Below are positions 26,285 to 32,055 of a DNA stretch of 32,055 nt, one piece after another. A model generated the notes under the pieces. It was not told where the DNA came from, searched no databases, and worked only from the letters and a program-made list of their open reading frames with translations. Numbering within the stretch: the first letter of the stretch is position 1; each line of letters begins with the position of its first letter. Source of the DNA: an uncultured Catenibacterium sp. (GTDB lineage Bacteria > Bacillota_I > Bacilli_A > Erysipelotrichales > Coprobacillaceae); contig UQGS01000022.1 of NCBI GenBank assembly GCA_900540685.1, forward strand, positions 1-32,055. Reading direction: 5' to 3'. Position numbers and translations under genes: made by a program.

Positions 26285-27079
26285 ATGCAGTTCTTTCCAG
26301 AATATAATATATTTCTTAAAATCGGTGGTCTACAGATTCATATGTATGCCGTATGTATCATCATTGGAGCCTTTATTGCCTATCTACTAGGACAGTATAA
26401 TTTTAAGAAATTAGGCTATAGTCCTGAAATCTTATCAGATTACTTCTTTGGGGTACTCATGACAGGAATCATTGGTGCTCGTATCTGGTATGTCATCTTC
26501 ATGTGGAAAGAAATCTATGCATCTCACCCTGAAGAAATTATTGCGATATGGCATGGTGGACTTGCGATACAAGGTGGAATCATAGCTGCACTTATCTATA
26601 GCTATTACTTCTTTAAGAAGAAGGATATTCCTTTCTTTGTGGCAGGAGATGCGATTATGCCAGGTGTACTCATTGCCCAGGCATGTGGTCGCTGGGGAAA
26701 CTTCTTTAACCATGAAGCATTTGGTTCAGCTGTTTCCTTAAACTTCCTCAAGCTATTACATCTTCCACAATTTATCATCAACAATATGTATATTGAAGGT
26801 GCGTATCATCATCCTACATTCCTTTATGAATCAGTAGGAAACTTGATTGTCTTTCTTGTGATTATTCTTGTAGTCAAGAAGAAAGCACAATGTACAGGTG
26901 AACAGTTCTTCTCTTACTTTATCGGTTATGGTATTGTGAGAGTATTTGTGGAAGGATTACGTACAGACTCACTTATGTTAGGTCCTATTCGTATGGCCCA
27001 GTTAACATCTATAGTATTTATTATTGCAGGTGTGACTGGTATATATTACTTAAGAAATCATCAAAAGCGAAAGTCGTAA
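26285..27079 (+). CDS. lgt: Prolipoprotein diacylglyceryl transferase
   Basis: Membrane enzyme attaching diacylglycerol to the lipobox Cys of prelipoproteins. The 264-residue protein is strongly hydrophobic with about seven membrane segments. It contains the Lgt signature GRWGNFFNHEAFG (about 138-150), the conserved HPTFLYES loop and HGGLAIQGG near residue 96. Spacing to hprK is 3 nt, ribosome site AGGTG. It is the last gene of the protease-uvrB-cca-uvrA-hprK-lgt run; a hairpin terminator begins 25 nt after its stop. Confidence 0.97.
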   Translation: MQFFPEYNIFLKIGGLQIHMYAVCIIIGAFIAYLLGQYNFKKLGYSPEILSDYFFGVLMTGIIGARIWYVIFMWKEIYASHPEEIIAIWHGGLAIQGGIIAALIYSYYFFKKKDIPFFVAGDAIMPGVLIAQACGRWGNFFNHEAFGSAVSLNFLKLLHLPQFIINNMYIEGAYHHPTFLYESVGNLIVFLVIILVVKKKAQCTGEQFFSYFIGYGIVRVFVEGLRTDSLMLGPIRMAQLTSIVFIIAGVTGIYYLRNHQKRKS

Positions 27080-27104
27080 GTTAAATAAGATAATTGTGAT
27101 TAAT

Positions 27105-27145
27105 AACGTCAGTATGAGATTTTGATATTCAGTACTGGCGTTTTT
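27105..27145 (+). terminator. Terminator after lgt
   Basis: AACGTCAGTA (27105-27114) and TACTGGCGTT (27133-27142) make a 10-bp stem on the plus transcript with one U-G wobble and an 18-nt loop, followed by a T5 run (27141-27145). The wobble pair exists only on the plus transcript. Confidence 0.8.
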
Positions 27146-27289
27146 GAGTGCAGTTTGATTCATGTCTGCATCAGTGCATTACTAAAAATGGTGCAAATGC
27201 ACAAAAATGAGGAATGTAATAATAGAGATTAAAGAAACACTTACCGATAACGGTTAATTGAAGAGAAAGTATTAATCTTTCGCTTTTTC
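27146..27289 (+). other. Hairpin-rich non-coding stretch upstream of the RelA/SpoT-like gene
   Basis: No gene is visible. TGCAG/CTGCA (27149-27153/27166-27170), GTGCATT/AATGCAC (27174-27180/27196-27202), ACCG/CGGT (27243-27246/27251-27254) and GAAAG/CTTTC (27265-27269/27277-27281, followed by T5) are successive inverted repeats. The last resembles a weak terminator. The stretch could be a small RNA or leader, or merely AT-rich spacer; no promoter for it was identified. Confidence 0.25.
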
Positions 27290-27292
27290 TTC

Positions 27293-27307
27293 ACATTAAG
27301 TTAATGT
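27293..27307. promoter_or_regulatory. 15-bp palindrome in the RelA/SpoT-like promoter
   Basis: ACATTAAGTTAATGT consists of two perfect 7-bp half-sites around one G. It begins inside a TTCACA -35 candidate (27290-27295) and abuts a second palindrome. Likely an operator; the regulator is unknown. Confidence 0.45.
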
Positions 27308-27321
27308 ATCATATATATGAT
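27308..27321. promoter_or_regulatory. 14-bp palindrome over the -10 region of the RelA/SpoT-like gene
   Basis: ATCATATATATGAT is a perfect palindrome directly following the previous one. It includes TATATA (27312-27317), which is 16 nt from TTCACA and could be the -10. It sits 18 nt upstream of the start codon. Confidence 0.4.
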
Positions 27322-27339
27322 GGACAAGAGGTGTAAAAG

Positions 27340-28389
27340 ATGGATAAAAGAATTGAAAATCATATCATCCAGCAATATTATGACAATCAGAGTCTCTATC
27401 GCTCATTAAAACATGATATTACAGACATTATAGAAAATATCATTACAAAGAATAATATAAAGGTGTCAAACTTTGCGATACGTATTAAAACAGAAGATGC
27501 ATTAAGACGTAAGATCTGTCTCAAACATAAGTACAAGGATGTCAATGATATCACAGATATCGTTGCATGCCGTATTATTACATTGTTTGAATCAGATATT
27601 GATGTCATTTATAAGTTAATTAAACAGAACTTTGATATTGTGGAATACAATGATAAGAGAAAGAAGAACTATGATGACCGTATTGATTTCGGTTATAACT
27701 CTCTTCATTTATTAGTAAAATATAATGAAGCAAGACTGAATATGATAGAATACTCAGATTATCGTCATATTGTCTTTGAAATACAGATTAGAACTATTCT
27801 TCAGCATTCTTGGGCTGAAGTAGAACATGGTCTCGGTTATAAGTCACAATATGAAATTCCTAAGGATATTCGTAGAAGACTGACTAGACTCAGTGCGACT
27901 CTAGAAATACTAGATGAAGAATTTGTGAATATAAGACATGATATAGAAGAATATAACAGGGGTATTGATCATATAGAGAAGGTATTAAAGACAGACTTGA
28001 ACTATAACTCTCTTATGACTTATTATCATGATTCTCCTATTATGAGTGAATTAACACAGATTATCTGTGAACAGTACAATGTATCAATCAAAGAAGAACC
28101 ATATATTATATCTGAATTGAGAGTTGTAAAAAGATTTCATAATCTAGGCTATATGTATGTTCATGAACTTGATGAATTCATTATAGAAAATAGAGATAAT
28201 ATCGTAAACTTTGCACAGTCAAAGCTTCGTTTCCTAGAAAAGAATAAGTATTTCAACCCTTATGATATCTTTGTATGGGTATCATTGATCATGTTGTTGA
28301 ATCAGGGTGTGGAAGATCCAGAAAATATTATCAGTAATGAAATGTTCAGCATTCCTAATAAGAATGAAATAGATAAAGGAATTAATTAA
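27340..28389 (+). CDS. Stand-alone RelA/SpoT-domain (p)ppGpp synthetase-like protein
   Basis: A predicted pyrophosphokinase of the RelA/SpoT synthetase fold, 349 residues, without hydrolase, TGS or ACT domains. The synthetase core (about 44-170) has RIKTEDALRRK (ATP-binding basic motif), DITDIVACRII, GYNSLHLLV (118-126), FEIQIRTILQHSWAEVEHGLGYK (146-168; catalytic Glu147 and Gln149). The PK motif before GY, usual in RelQ/RelP, is missing (DDRIDFGY). A helical C-terminal region of ~175 residues, much longer than in RelQ/RelP, has no family I recognise. AAGAGGTG site before the ATG. The gene is monocistronic, under its own palindrome-covered promoter. It may make (p)ppGpp, or be a toxic SAS that modifies tRNA; no adjacent antitoxin gene was seen. 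Confidence 0.85.
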   Translation: MDKRIENHIIQQYYDNQSLYRSLKHDITDIIENIITKNNIKVSNFAIRIKTEDALRRKICLKHKYKDVNDITDIVACRIITLFESDIDVIYKLIKQNFDIVEYNDKRKKNYDDRIDFGYNSLHLLVKYNEARLNMIEYSDYRHIVFEIQIRTILQHSWAEVEHGLGYKSQYEIPKDIRRRLTRLSATLEILDEEFVNIRHDIEEYNRGIDHIEKVLKTDLNYNSLMTYYHDSPIMSELTQIICEQYNVSIKEEPYIISELRVVKRFHNLGYMYVHELDEFIIENRDNIVNFAQSKLRFLEKNKYFNPYDIFVWVSLIMLLNQGVEDPENIISNEMFSIPNKNEIDKGIN

Positions 28390-28403
28390 CATATATCATA
28401 TTT

Positions 28404-28433
28404 TTACACTTTTAGGATTTTATCATGTATAAT
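28404..28433 (+). promoter_or_regulatory. Promoter of the SDR gene
   Basis: A perfect TATAAT (28428-28433) is 18 nt from TTACAC (28404-28409). No hairpin lies between the RelA/SpoT-like gene and this box, so some read-through from upstream is possible. Confidence 0.5.
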
Positions 28434-28474
28434 TATATTAACGCTTTAAAATAAATGGAAAGAAGGTAAATAAT

Positions 28475-29275
28475 ATGGGATTTTTAGAAGGTAAGACTGT
28501 CATTGTGACTGGTGGTGGACGTGCTGTACTTGAAGATGGCACATGTGGTTCAATTGGTTATGGTATCGTCACAGCATTTGCGAAAGAAGGGGCAAATATT
28601 GTGATTACTGGACGTAATCTAAAGAAACTAGAAGATGCGAAAGAAGAAATTGAAAGACTTTATAATGTAGAAGTTCTTCCAGTACAGGCTGATGTGAATG
28701 CAGGTGCTGATAATGAAGCAGTCGTAAAGTCAGTTGTAGAAAAGGCAATTGAAAAGTTTGGTCATATTGATGCATTAGTAAACAATGCACAGGCAAGTGC
28801 ATCTGGCGTATCTCTTGCAGAACATACTACAGAACAGTTTGATCTAGCAATGTATTCAGGTTTATATGCAGCATTCTATTATATGAAAGCATGTTATCCA
28901 TACTTAAAAGAAACTAAAGGTTCAGTTATTAACTTCGCATCTGGTGCTGGATTATTTGGAAACAAAGGTCAGTGCTCTTATGCAGCTGCAAAAGAAGGTA
29001 TCCGTGGTTTAACACGTGTTGCAGCAACTGAATGGGCAGCAGATGGTATCAACGTAAACGTTGTATGCCCACTTGCTTGGACTGCACAGCTTGAAAAGTT
29101 TGAAAAAGCTTATCCAGAAGCATTTAAGGCTAATGTTCATACACCACCTATGGGACATTTTGGTGACAATGAAAAAGAAATCGGACGTGTTGTTGTACAA
29201 TTAACTTCTCCAGACTTCAAATATATGACTGGTGAAACAATTACTCTTGAAGGTGGATTAGGAATGAGACCATAA
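28475..29275 (+). CDS. Short-chain dehydrogenase/reductase, 12-alpha-hydroxysteroid-dehydrogenase-like
   Basis: A 266-residue classical SDR. A glycine-rich coenzyme loop with an insertion (TGGGRA then GSIGYGI, residues 12-31) is followed by TGRN (45-48), whose Arg after strand 2 favours NADP. The usual NNAG reads NNAQASASG (103-111). The catalytic set is Ser156, Tyr169 and Lys173 (SYAAAKEG). The NNAQAS and FGNKGQCSYAAAKEGIRGLTR segments and the overall layout strongly resemble, from memory, NADP-dependent 12-alpha-hydroxysteroid dehydrogenases of gut clostridia acting on bile acids. Substrate is inferred, SDR class is certain. GAAGG before the ATG. Single gene with its own promoter and a strong terminator. 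Confidence 0.9.
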   Translation: MGFLEGKTVIVTGGGRAVLEDGTCGSIGYGIVTAFAKEGANIVITGRNLKKLEDAKEEIERLYNVEVLPVQADVNAGADNEAVVKSVVEKAIEKFGHIDALVNNAQASASGVSLAEHTTEQFDLAMYSGLYAAFYYMKACYPYLKETKGSVINFASGAGLFGNKGQCSYAAAKEGIRGLTRVAATEWAADGINVNVVCPLAWTAQLEKFEKAYPEAFKANVHTPPMGHFGDNEKEIGRVVVQLTSPDFKYMTGETITLEGGLGMRP

Positions 29276-29300
29276 GGAAACGTAATGCGTTTCCTTTTTT
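29274..29300 (+). terminator. Terminator of the SDR gene
   Basis: AAGGAAACG (29274-29282) and CGTTTCCTT (29288-29296) form a perfect 9-bp stem with a 5-nt loop and T6 (29295-29300). The SDR stop is at its left edge. Confidence 0.93.
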
Positions 29301-29314
29301 CAAAGGAGCAAACT

Positions 29315-30022
29315 ATGATTTATTATTTTAGTGGAACAGGAAATAGTCACTATGTGGCAGAAGTACTTTCAAAGTCCTTACAGGATACTATGCAATCTAT
29401 TGAATCAGCTCAAAGCATTAAACAGGATGAAATAATAGGTATTGTCACACCTGTTTATTTCTTTGGTTTACCTGATATTGTGAAGGATTTCTTAGAAAGA
29501 CTGTCTGTCTCTTCTAAGTCTTATTTTTATCTTGTTGTGACTTATGGTGGTAAACCAGGGAATATAGGTAAAGAAGCGAATAGTATCATGCAGAAGAAAG
29601 GCACAGGCTTTTATGCGATGTATGGTGTGAAAATGGTGGATACGTATATTCCTATGTATGATGCATCTAAAAATGAAAAGGTAGAATCTCAAATAGATCC
29701 TCAAATAGAAGAAATCATTACACAGATTAAGGAAAGAAGAATAGGGGACTACTTGAAAGGAACAGTACCAGTTCTTATTAATAAGGCCTGTTCGTTTCAA
29801 TATAAGCAGATAAGAAAAACAGACAACTTAACAATCAAAGATACATGCATTCATTGTGGTTTATGTGCTAAAGAATGTCCTGAACAGGCGATAGAAATCA
29901 AGGACCATGTGACATTTAGAAAAGAACAGTGTATGATGTGTTTAAGATGTTTACATCATTGTCCTGTGAATGCAATCAGATTTAAAAATAAGGACAAAGG
30001 ACAATACAGGAGGTTACTATGA
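29315..30022 (+). CDS. EFR1 family flavodoxin-ferredoxin protein
   Basis: A 235-residue electron-transfer protein joining a flavodoxin-like domain (about 1-150; FMN phosphate loop FSGTGNS at residues 5-11, TPVYFFGLPDIV near 58) to a bacterial 2[4Fe-4S] ferredoxin domain (CIHCGLCAKECP and CMMCLRCLHHCP, about 183-225). The open frame begins at 29285 inside the SDR terminator; ATG at 29315 with AAAGGAG upstream is correct. The family is common in anaerobes, with partners mostly unknown. It overlaps the 79-residue gene downstream by 4 nt, implying a common function. No hydrogenase or nitrogenase genes are nearby. Confidence 0.92.
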   Translation: MIYYFSGTGNSHYVAEVLSKSLQDTMQSIESAQSIKQDEIIGIVTPVYFFGLPDIVKDFLERLSVSSKSYFYLVVTYGGKPGNIGKEANSIMQKKGTGFYAMYGVKMVDTYIPMYDASKNEKVESQIDPQIEEIITQIKERRIGDYLKGTVPVLINKACSFQYKQIRKTDNLTIKDTCIHCGLCAKECPEQAIEIKDHVTFRKEQCMMCLRCLHHCPVNAIRFKNKDKGQYRRLL

Positions 30023-30258
30023 TCAAAGAAGATATTTTAATAAAGAATACAACAAGAGAACAGAGAGAACAAATTGTGAATGATGCCTTAGGTATAGTAG
30101 ATGGTTTATGTGATGGTTGTTCACAGGGAATCATTTCTATGTATGATGCGTATATTGATGGCTTAAAAGAACTAGATGAAATCAACAGAGAATTCAATGC
30201 CCACTATGAAGTAGATGATAAACGTGGTGGCAATAGAGGCGGCTGTTCAATGATGTAA
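30019..30258 (+). CDS. 79-residue cysteine-containing small protein, unknown function
   Basis: Starts inside the EFR1 stop (ATGA) behind CAGGAGG, so translation is coupled. Sequence features are a charged N-terminus (TTREQREQIVNDALG), a CDGCSQG motif near residues 31-37, an amphipathic acidic helix (YDAYIDGLKELDEINREFN), and a Gly/Arg ending RGGNRGGCSMM with a third Cys. I recognise similar short proteins in gut Firmicutes that are sometimes labelled purine-biosynthesis-related without visible basis. Three cysteines could bind a metal or Fe-S cluster. Coupling to EFR1 suggests a partner or regulator of that protein. A terminator follows. Confidence 0.7.
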   Translation: MIKEDILIKNTTREQREQIVNDALGIVDGLCDGCSQGIISMYDAYIDGLKELDEINREFNAHYEVDDKRGGNRGGCSMM

Positions 30259-30287
30259 GGAGTAAGAGTGATCTTACTTCTTTTTTT
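30259..30287 (+). terminator. Terminator of the EFR1/small-protein operon
   Basis: GGAGTAAG (30259-30266) pairs with CTTACTTC (30273-30280), with one G-U pair on the plus transcript, followed by T7 (30281-30287). Confidence 0.85.
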
Positions 30288-30292
30288 ACATG

Positions 30293-30318
30293 AAAAAAGA
30301 ACTTCTTTCGAAGTTCTT
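30293..30318 (-). terminator. Terminator of the MetE-like gene
   Basis: AAGAACTTC (30297-30305) and GAAGTTCTT (30310-30318) form a perfect 9-bp stem. On the minus strand it has loop GAAA and is followed by U-rich bases (A-run 30293-30298). The MetE-like stop codon (30317-30319) is in the stem. Confidence 0.88.
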
Positions 30319-31426
30319 ATCCCCATACCTCTTCGGCAATTTCTTTGACTAATTTTAATTTAGCCCACTGCTGTTCTTCAGTGAGTTTATTACCAATCGC
30401 ACATGATGCGAATCCACATTGTGGACTTAAATAGAGTCTATCTAATGGAATAAACTTAGCTGCTTCATGAATTCTCTTAATCACTGTTTCTTTATCTTCT
30501 AATTCAGGTGTTTTAGTTGTAATCAAACCTAATACAACCTTCTTATCTTCTGATACCTTTGCGAGAGGTGCAAATCCTCCAGATCTTTCATCATCATATT
30601 CTAGATATAAAGCATCGACATTTTCTTTCGCAAATACATAATCAGCGACAGAATTATAAGGACCTTTCGCAAAGAATGTAGAATGGTAATTACCACGGCA
30701 TATATGTGATGTAATCACCATGTCTTCTGGTTTATTTTCTAGTGCAAGGTTATTGACTGCAAGTAATTCAGCTTTTACTTCTTCTAAATCAATTCCTAAA
30801 GATTCATATCTCTGTTTTGCGGCATCTCCTACAATCGCACCCCAAGTACAGTCATCTAACTGTAGATTACGGCATCCTGCATCATAGAACTGTTTAATGA
30901 CGTCCTGATAAGCCACACCAATATCATGAATTAATTCTTCATTTGTAGCATAGAACTTTCTTGTTGTTTCAAAGTTAGCAGGTACAATCATTTGCTGGAA
31001 AGTCTGTGCAGGGGCTGGAATAGTATATTTAGCCACTGTATTTTCATCTTCGAACTGTTTTAAGAATTTAAAGTATTCCACAAAAGGATGTGCTTTTGCC
31101 TTAATCTTACCTACAAGATAAGTATCATCCAATACTGCAAGTTCACCATTAAATCTTACACCATTACCGGTATTCTTATGTTCAACACCCTCAAATCCCC
31201 ACATGAAATCTAAATGCCAGAATGTTCTTCTGAATTCTCCATCAGTGATCACATGGTATCCTAATTCCTTCTGTTTCTTAACTACTTTTACAACTTCTTC
31301 ATCTACAATATGATCATAATCTTCCTGAGATAACTTTCCGTTATCCAATGCTTCCTTAGCATCCTTAAGAGCCTGTGGTCTTAAAAAACTTCCTACAAAA
31401 TCATATCTAAAAGGTACATTTCCCAT
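30317..31426 (-). CDS. Cobalamin-independent methionine synthase C-terminal-domain protein (YxjG-like)
   Basis: A 369-residue single-domain relative of the MetE catalytic half, probably a methyltransferase to homocysteine. The zinc site is complete: His and Cys in SHICRGNYH (about 245), Glu in LEYDDERSGG (about 278) and Cys in LSPQCGFASC (about 337). Other marks are the N-terminal DFVGSFLRP and ITDGEFRR. Full MetE (~750 residues) has an extra N-terminal half, so this matches the YxjG/YxjH type, whose methyl donor is unsettled. AAGGAGG precedes the ATG. The B. subtilis yxjG/yxjH genes carry an S-box riboswitch; the ~96-nt leader region here is too short and shows none. Confidence 0.92.
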   Translation of the reverse strand: MGNVPFRYDFVGSFLRPQALKDAKEALDNGKLSQEDYDHIVDEEVVKVVKKQKELGYHVITDGEFRRTFWHLDFMWGFEGVEHKNTGNGVRFNGELAVLDDTYLVGKIKAKAHPFVEYFKFLKQFEDENTVAKYTIPAPAQTFQQMIVPANFETTRKFYATNEELIHDIGVAYQDVIKQFYDAGCRNLQLDDCTWGAIVGDAAKQRYESLGIDLEEVKAELLAVNNLALENKPEDMVITSHICRGNYHSTFFAKGPYNSVADYVFAKENVDALYLEYDDERSGGFAPLAKVSEDKKVVLGLITTKTPELEDKETVIKRIHEAAKFIPLDRLYLSPQCGFASCAIGNKLTEEQQWAKLKLVKEIAEEVWG

Positions 31427-31454
31427 TTCTTATTCCTCCTTGGTTAGTGATTGT

Positions 31455-31463
31455 ATTATAACA
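31455..31463 (-). promoter_or_regulatory. Extended -10 promoter of the MetE-like gene
   Basis: On the minus strand TGT-TATAAT (extended -10, 31463 to 31455) lies about 29 nt before the start codon. The -35 is weak (TTCCCA-like, 18 nt). Confidence 0.6.
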
Positions 31464-31522
31464 ACCACTCTCATCATTGGGAAATACATATAATATGCAG
31501 TTATATATAGTCTAAAACTATA

Positions 31523-31927
31523 TTAATCTTCGTATTCCACTATCAGCTTATCTTTATTATTCTTAATAGTCTTATATAAGTCAGAAGGAATCTTCCATAC
31601 TCCATTATAAGGTTCTTCTATATAAGTCTTTCCATTTCTTTCATAGACATAGTATGTCTTTGTATCCATCTTTACCTTGATATAATCAACATTATTAGGG
31701 TTATCGTTTACTGACTCTTTTGAATAAGATGACTTTTCTTCTATATTCTTAATCAAAGAAGAGATTTTACTTTCATCACATTCATAGGCAGTAGTCATAG
31801 CGCCTCCATGTACATGTCCAAATTCTACCTTAGATGTATCTGGCAGATCTAAGGTCTTTTTATTAGAATTAAAACAATACACACCAAATAACATCAATAT
31901 AATAACTAATACACCCATCTTTTTCAT
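31523..31927 (-). CDS. Small secreted or membrane-anchored protein, unknown function
   Basis: The start at 31927 (MKKMGVLV) is preferred over 31939 because GGTGGAT stands 5 nt upstream. 134 residues: a Lys-Lys N-terminus and one hydrophobic segment (about 4-18). FGVYCFNSN lacks a convincing lipobox because Tyr precedes Cys, so signal peptide or anchor remains open. The outer part has a GHVHGGAMT stretch with two His, Lys/Ser/Asn-rich repeats and a C-terminal beta-rich region (TYYVYERNGKTYIEEPYNGVW). No catalytic motif was recognised. Possibly a DUF5301-like protein; weak evidence. Confidence 0.65.
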   Translation of the reverse strand: MKKMGVLVIILMLFGVYCFNSNKKTLDLPDTSKVEFGHVHGGAMTTAYECDESKISSLIKNIEEKSSYSKESVNDNPNNVDYIKVKMDTKTYYVYERNGKTYIEEPYNGVWKIPSDLYKTIKNNKDKLIVEYED

Positions 31928-31939
31928 GATATCCACCAT

Positions 31940-32055
31940 GTATCGTTATGCCTCTGTAGACATCCTTTTTCTTCTGATATTTTATGTCCTTTTAAATCTC
32001 TAATGTGGACCCCGTGTCAAGGACATTAAATAAAAAGGCACTTAAAATTGATTAG
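31940..32055. other. Right-edge segment, possible mobile-element end
   Basis: No gene is visible. A repeat TAATGT/ACATTA (32001-32006/32023-32028) encloses GTGGACCCCGTGTCAAGG, a G+C-rich segment unlike its surroundings. It starts with TG and reminds me of terminal inverted repeats of IS3-type elements in Firmicutes. Read on the minus strand the same bases give TTGACA (32020-32015) followed 18 nt on by TTTAAA, a possible promoter for the adjacent small secreted protein. The window ends before any transposase could be seen. Confidence 0.25.

Noticed and set aside
26435..26713. Antisense 92-residue frame within lgt
   Set aside because: A shadow of a real membrane-protein gene on the other strand; no ribosome site or family.
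29285..29314. Ten-residue extension of EFR1
   Set aside because: It lies inside the SDR terminator hairpin and has no ribosome site; MIYYFSGTGN is the family's normal N-terminus.
29492..29800. Antisense 102-residue frame inside EFR1
   Set aside because: Low-complexity His/Ile/Tyr composition, the mirror of the coding frame; no start signal.
31427..31522. SAM riboswitch before the MetE-like gene
   Set aside because: The gap is too short and lacks the conserved S-box stems.
1..32055. CRISPR array, tRNA, rRNA or prophage genes
   Set aside because: No regularly spaced repeats, no cloverleaf sequences and no phage structural or integrase genes were recognised by eye.

Overview
The window is a compact stretch of a low-GC Gram-positive (Firmicutes) chromosome. 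Conserved gene neighbourhoods (a DUF1934 gene close to argS-rpoE; a C-terminal processing protease followed by uvrB and uvrA; hprK-lgt), the delta subunit of RNA polymerase, HPr kinase, strong AGGAGG ribosome sites and sigma-A type promoters all support this. The small genome style, the gut-type accessory genes (6-phospho-beta-glucosidase, a steroid-dehydrogenase-like SDR, EFR1 flavodoxin-ferredoxin) and the codon bias suggest an anaerobic gut Erysipelotrichia/Coprobacillaceae member. That placement is an inference, not a proof. No tRNA, rRNA, CRISPR array, prophage or complete insertion sequence was seen.

Left part (1-10.8 kb). A minus-strand ABC-F ATPase ends at a terminator at the left edge and diverges from an aconitase - NAD-isocitrate dehydrogenase - GntR/FCD regulator operon. 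That operon has a near-consensus promoter (TTGCAC-17-TATAAT), and a perfect 12-bp palindrome overlaps the -10, so the third gene probably represses its own operon. Next come a metallophosphoesterase with a C-terminal SH3-like region and an overlapping secreted SH3b-glucosaminidase, a 55-residue membrane protein, and a GH1 6-phospho-beta-glucosidase. The GH1 gene shares a bidirectional terminator with a convergent purine nucleoside phosphorylase.

Middle part (10.8-27.1 kb). An HD-phosphohydrolase with an extra GNAT-like C-terminus, a DUF1934 barrel protein and cardiolipin synthase overlap by 4 nt at each junction. argS-rpoE follow with their own TTGACA promoter, then a monocistronic gap gene with its own promoter and terminator. 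A nearly gapless run follows: S41 protease, uvrB, cca, uvrA, hprK, lgt. It places excision repair, tRNA CCA addition, catabolite-control kinase and lipoprotein maturation on one likely transcript that ends at a hairpin after lgt.

Right part (27.1-32.06 kb). A 260-nt gap holds several small hairpins and two abutting perfect palindromes over the promoter of a stand-alone RelA/SpoT-type synthetase with a long uncharacterised C-terminus. Then come an SDR resembling bile-acid 12-alpha-hydroxysteroid dehydrogenases, an EFR1 flavodoxin/ferredoxin gene overlapping a 79-residue cysteine-containing small protein, a minus-strand MetE-C/YxjG-like methyltransferase, a small secreted protein, and at the extreme right edge a segment that may be the end of a mobile element. 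The most interesting points are the self-contained aconitase-operon switch, the palindrome-controlled RelA/SpoT enzyme, the HSDH-like SDR, the HD-GNAT fusion and the EFR1 small-protein pair.
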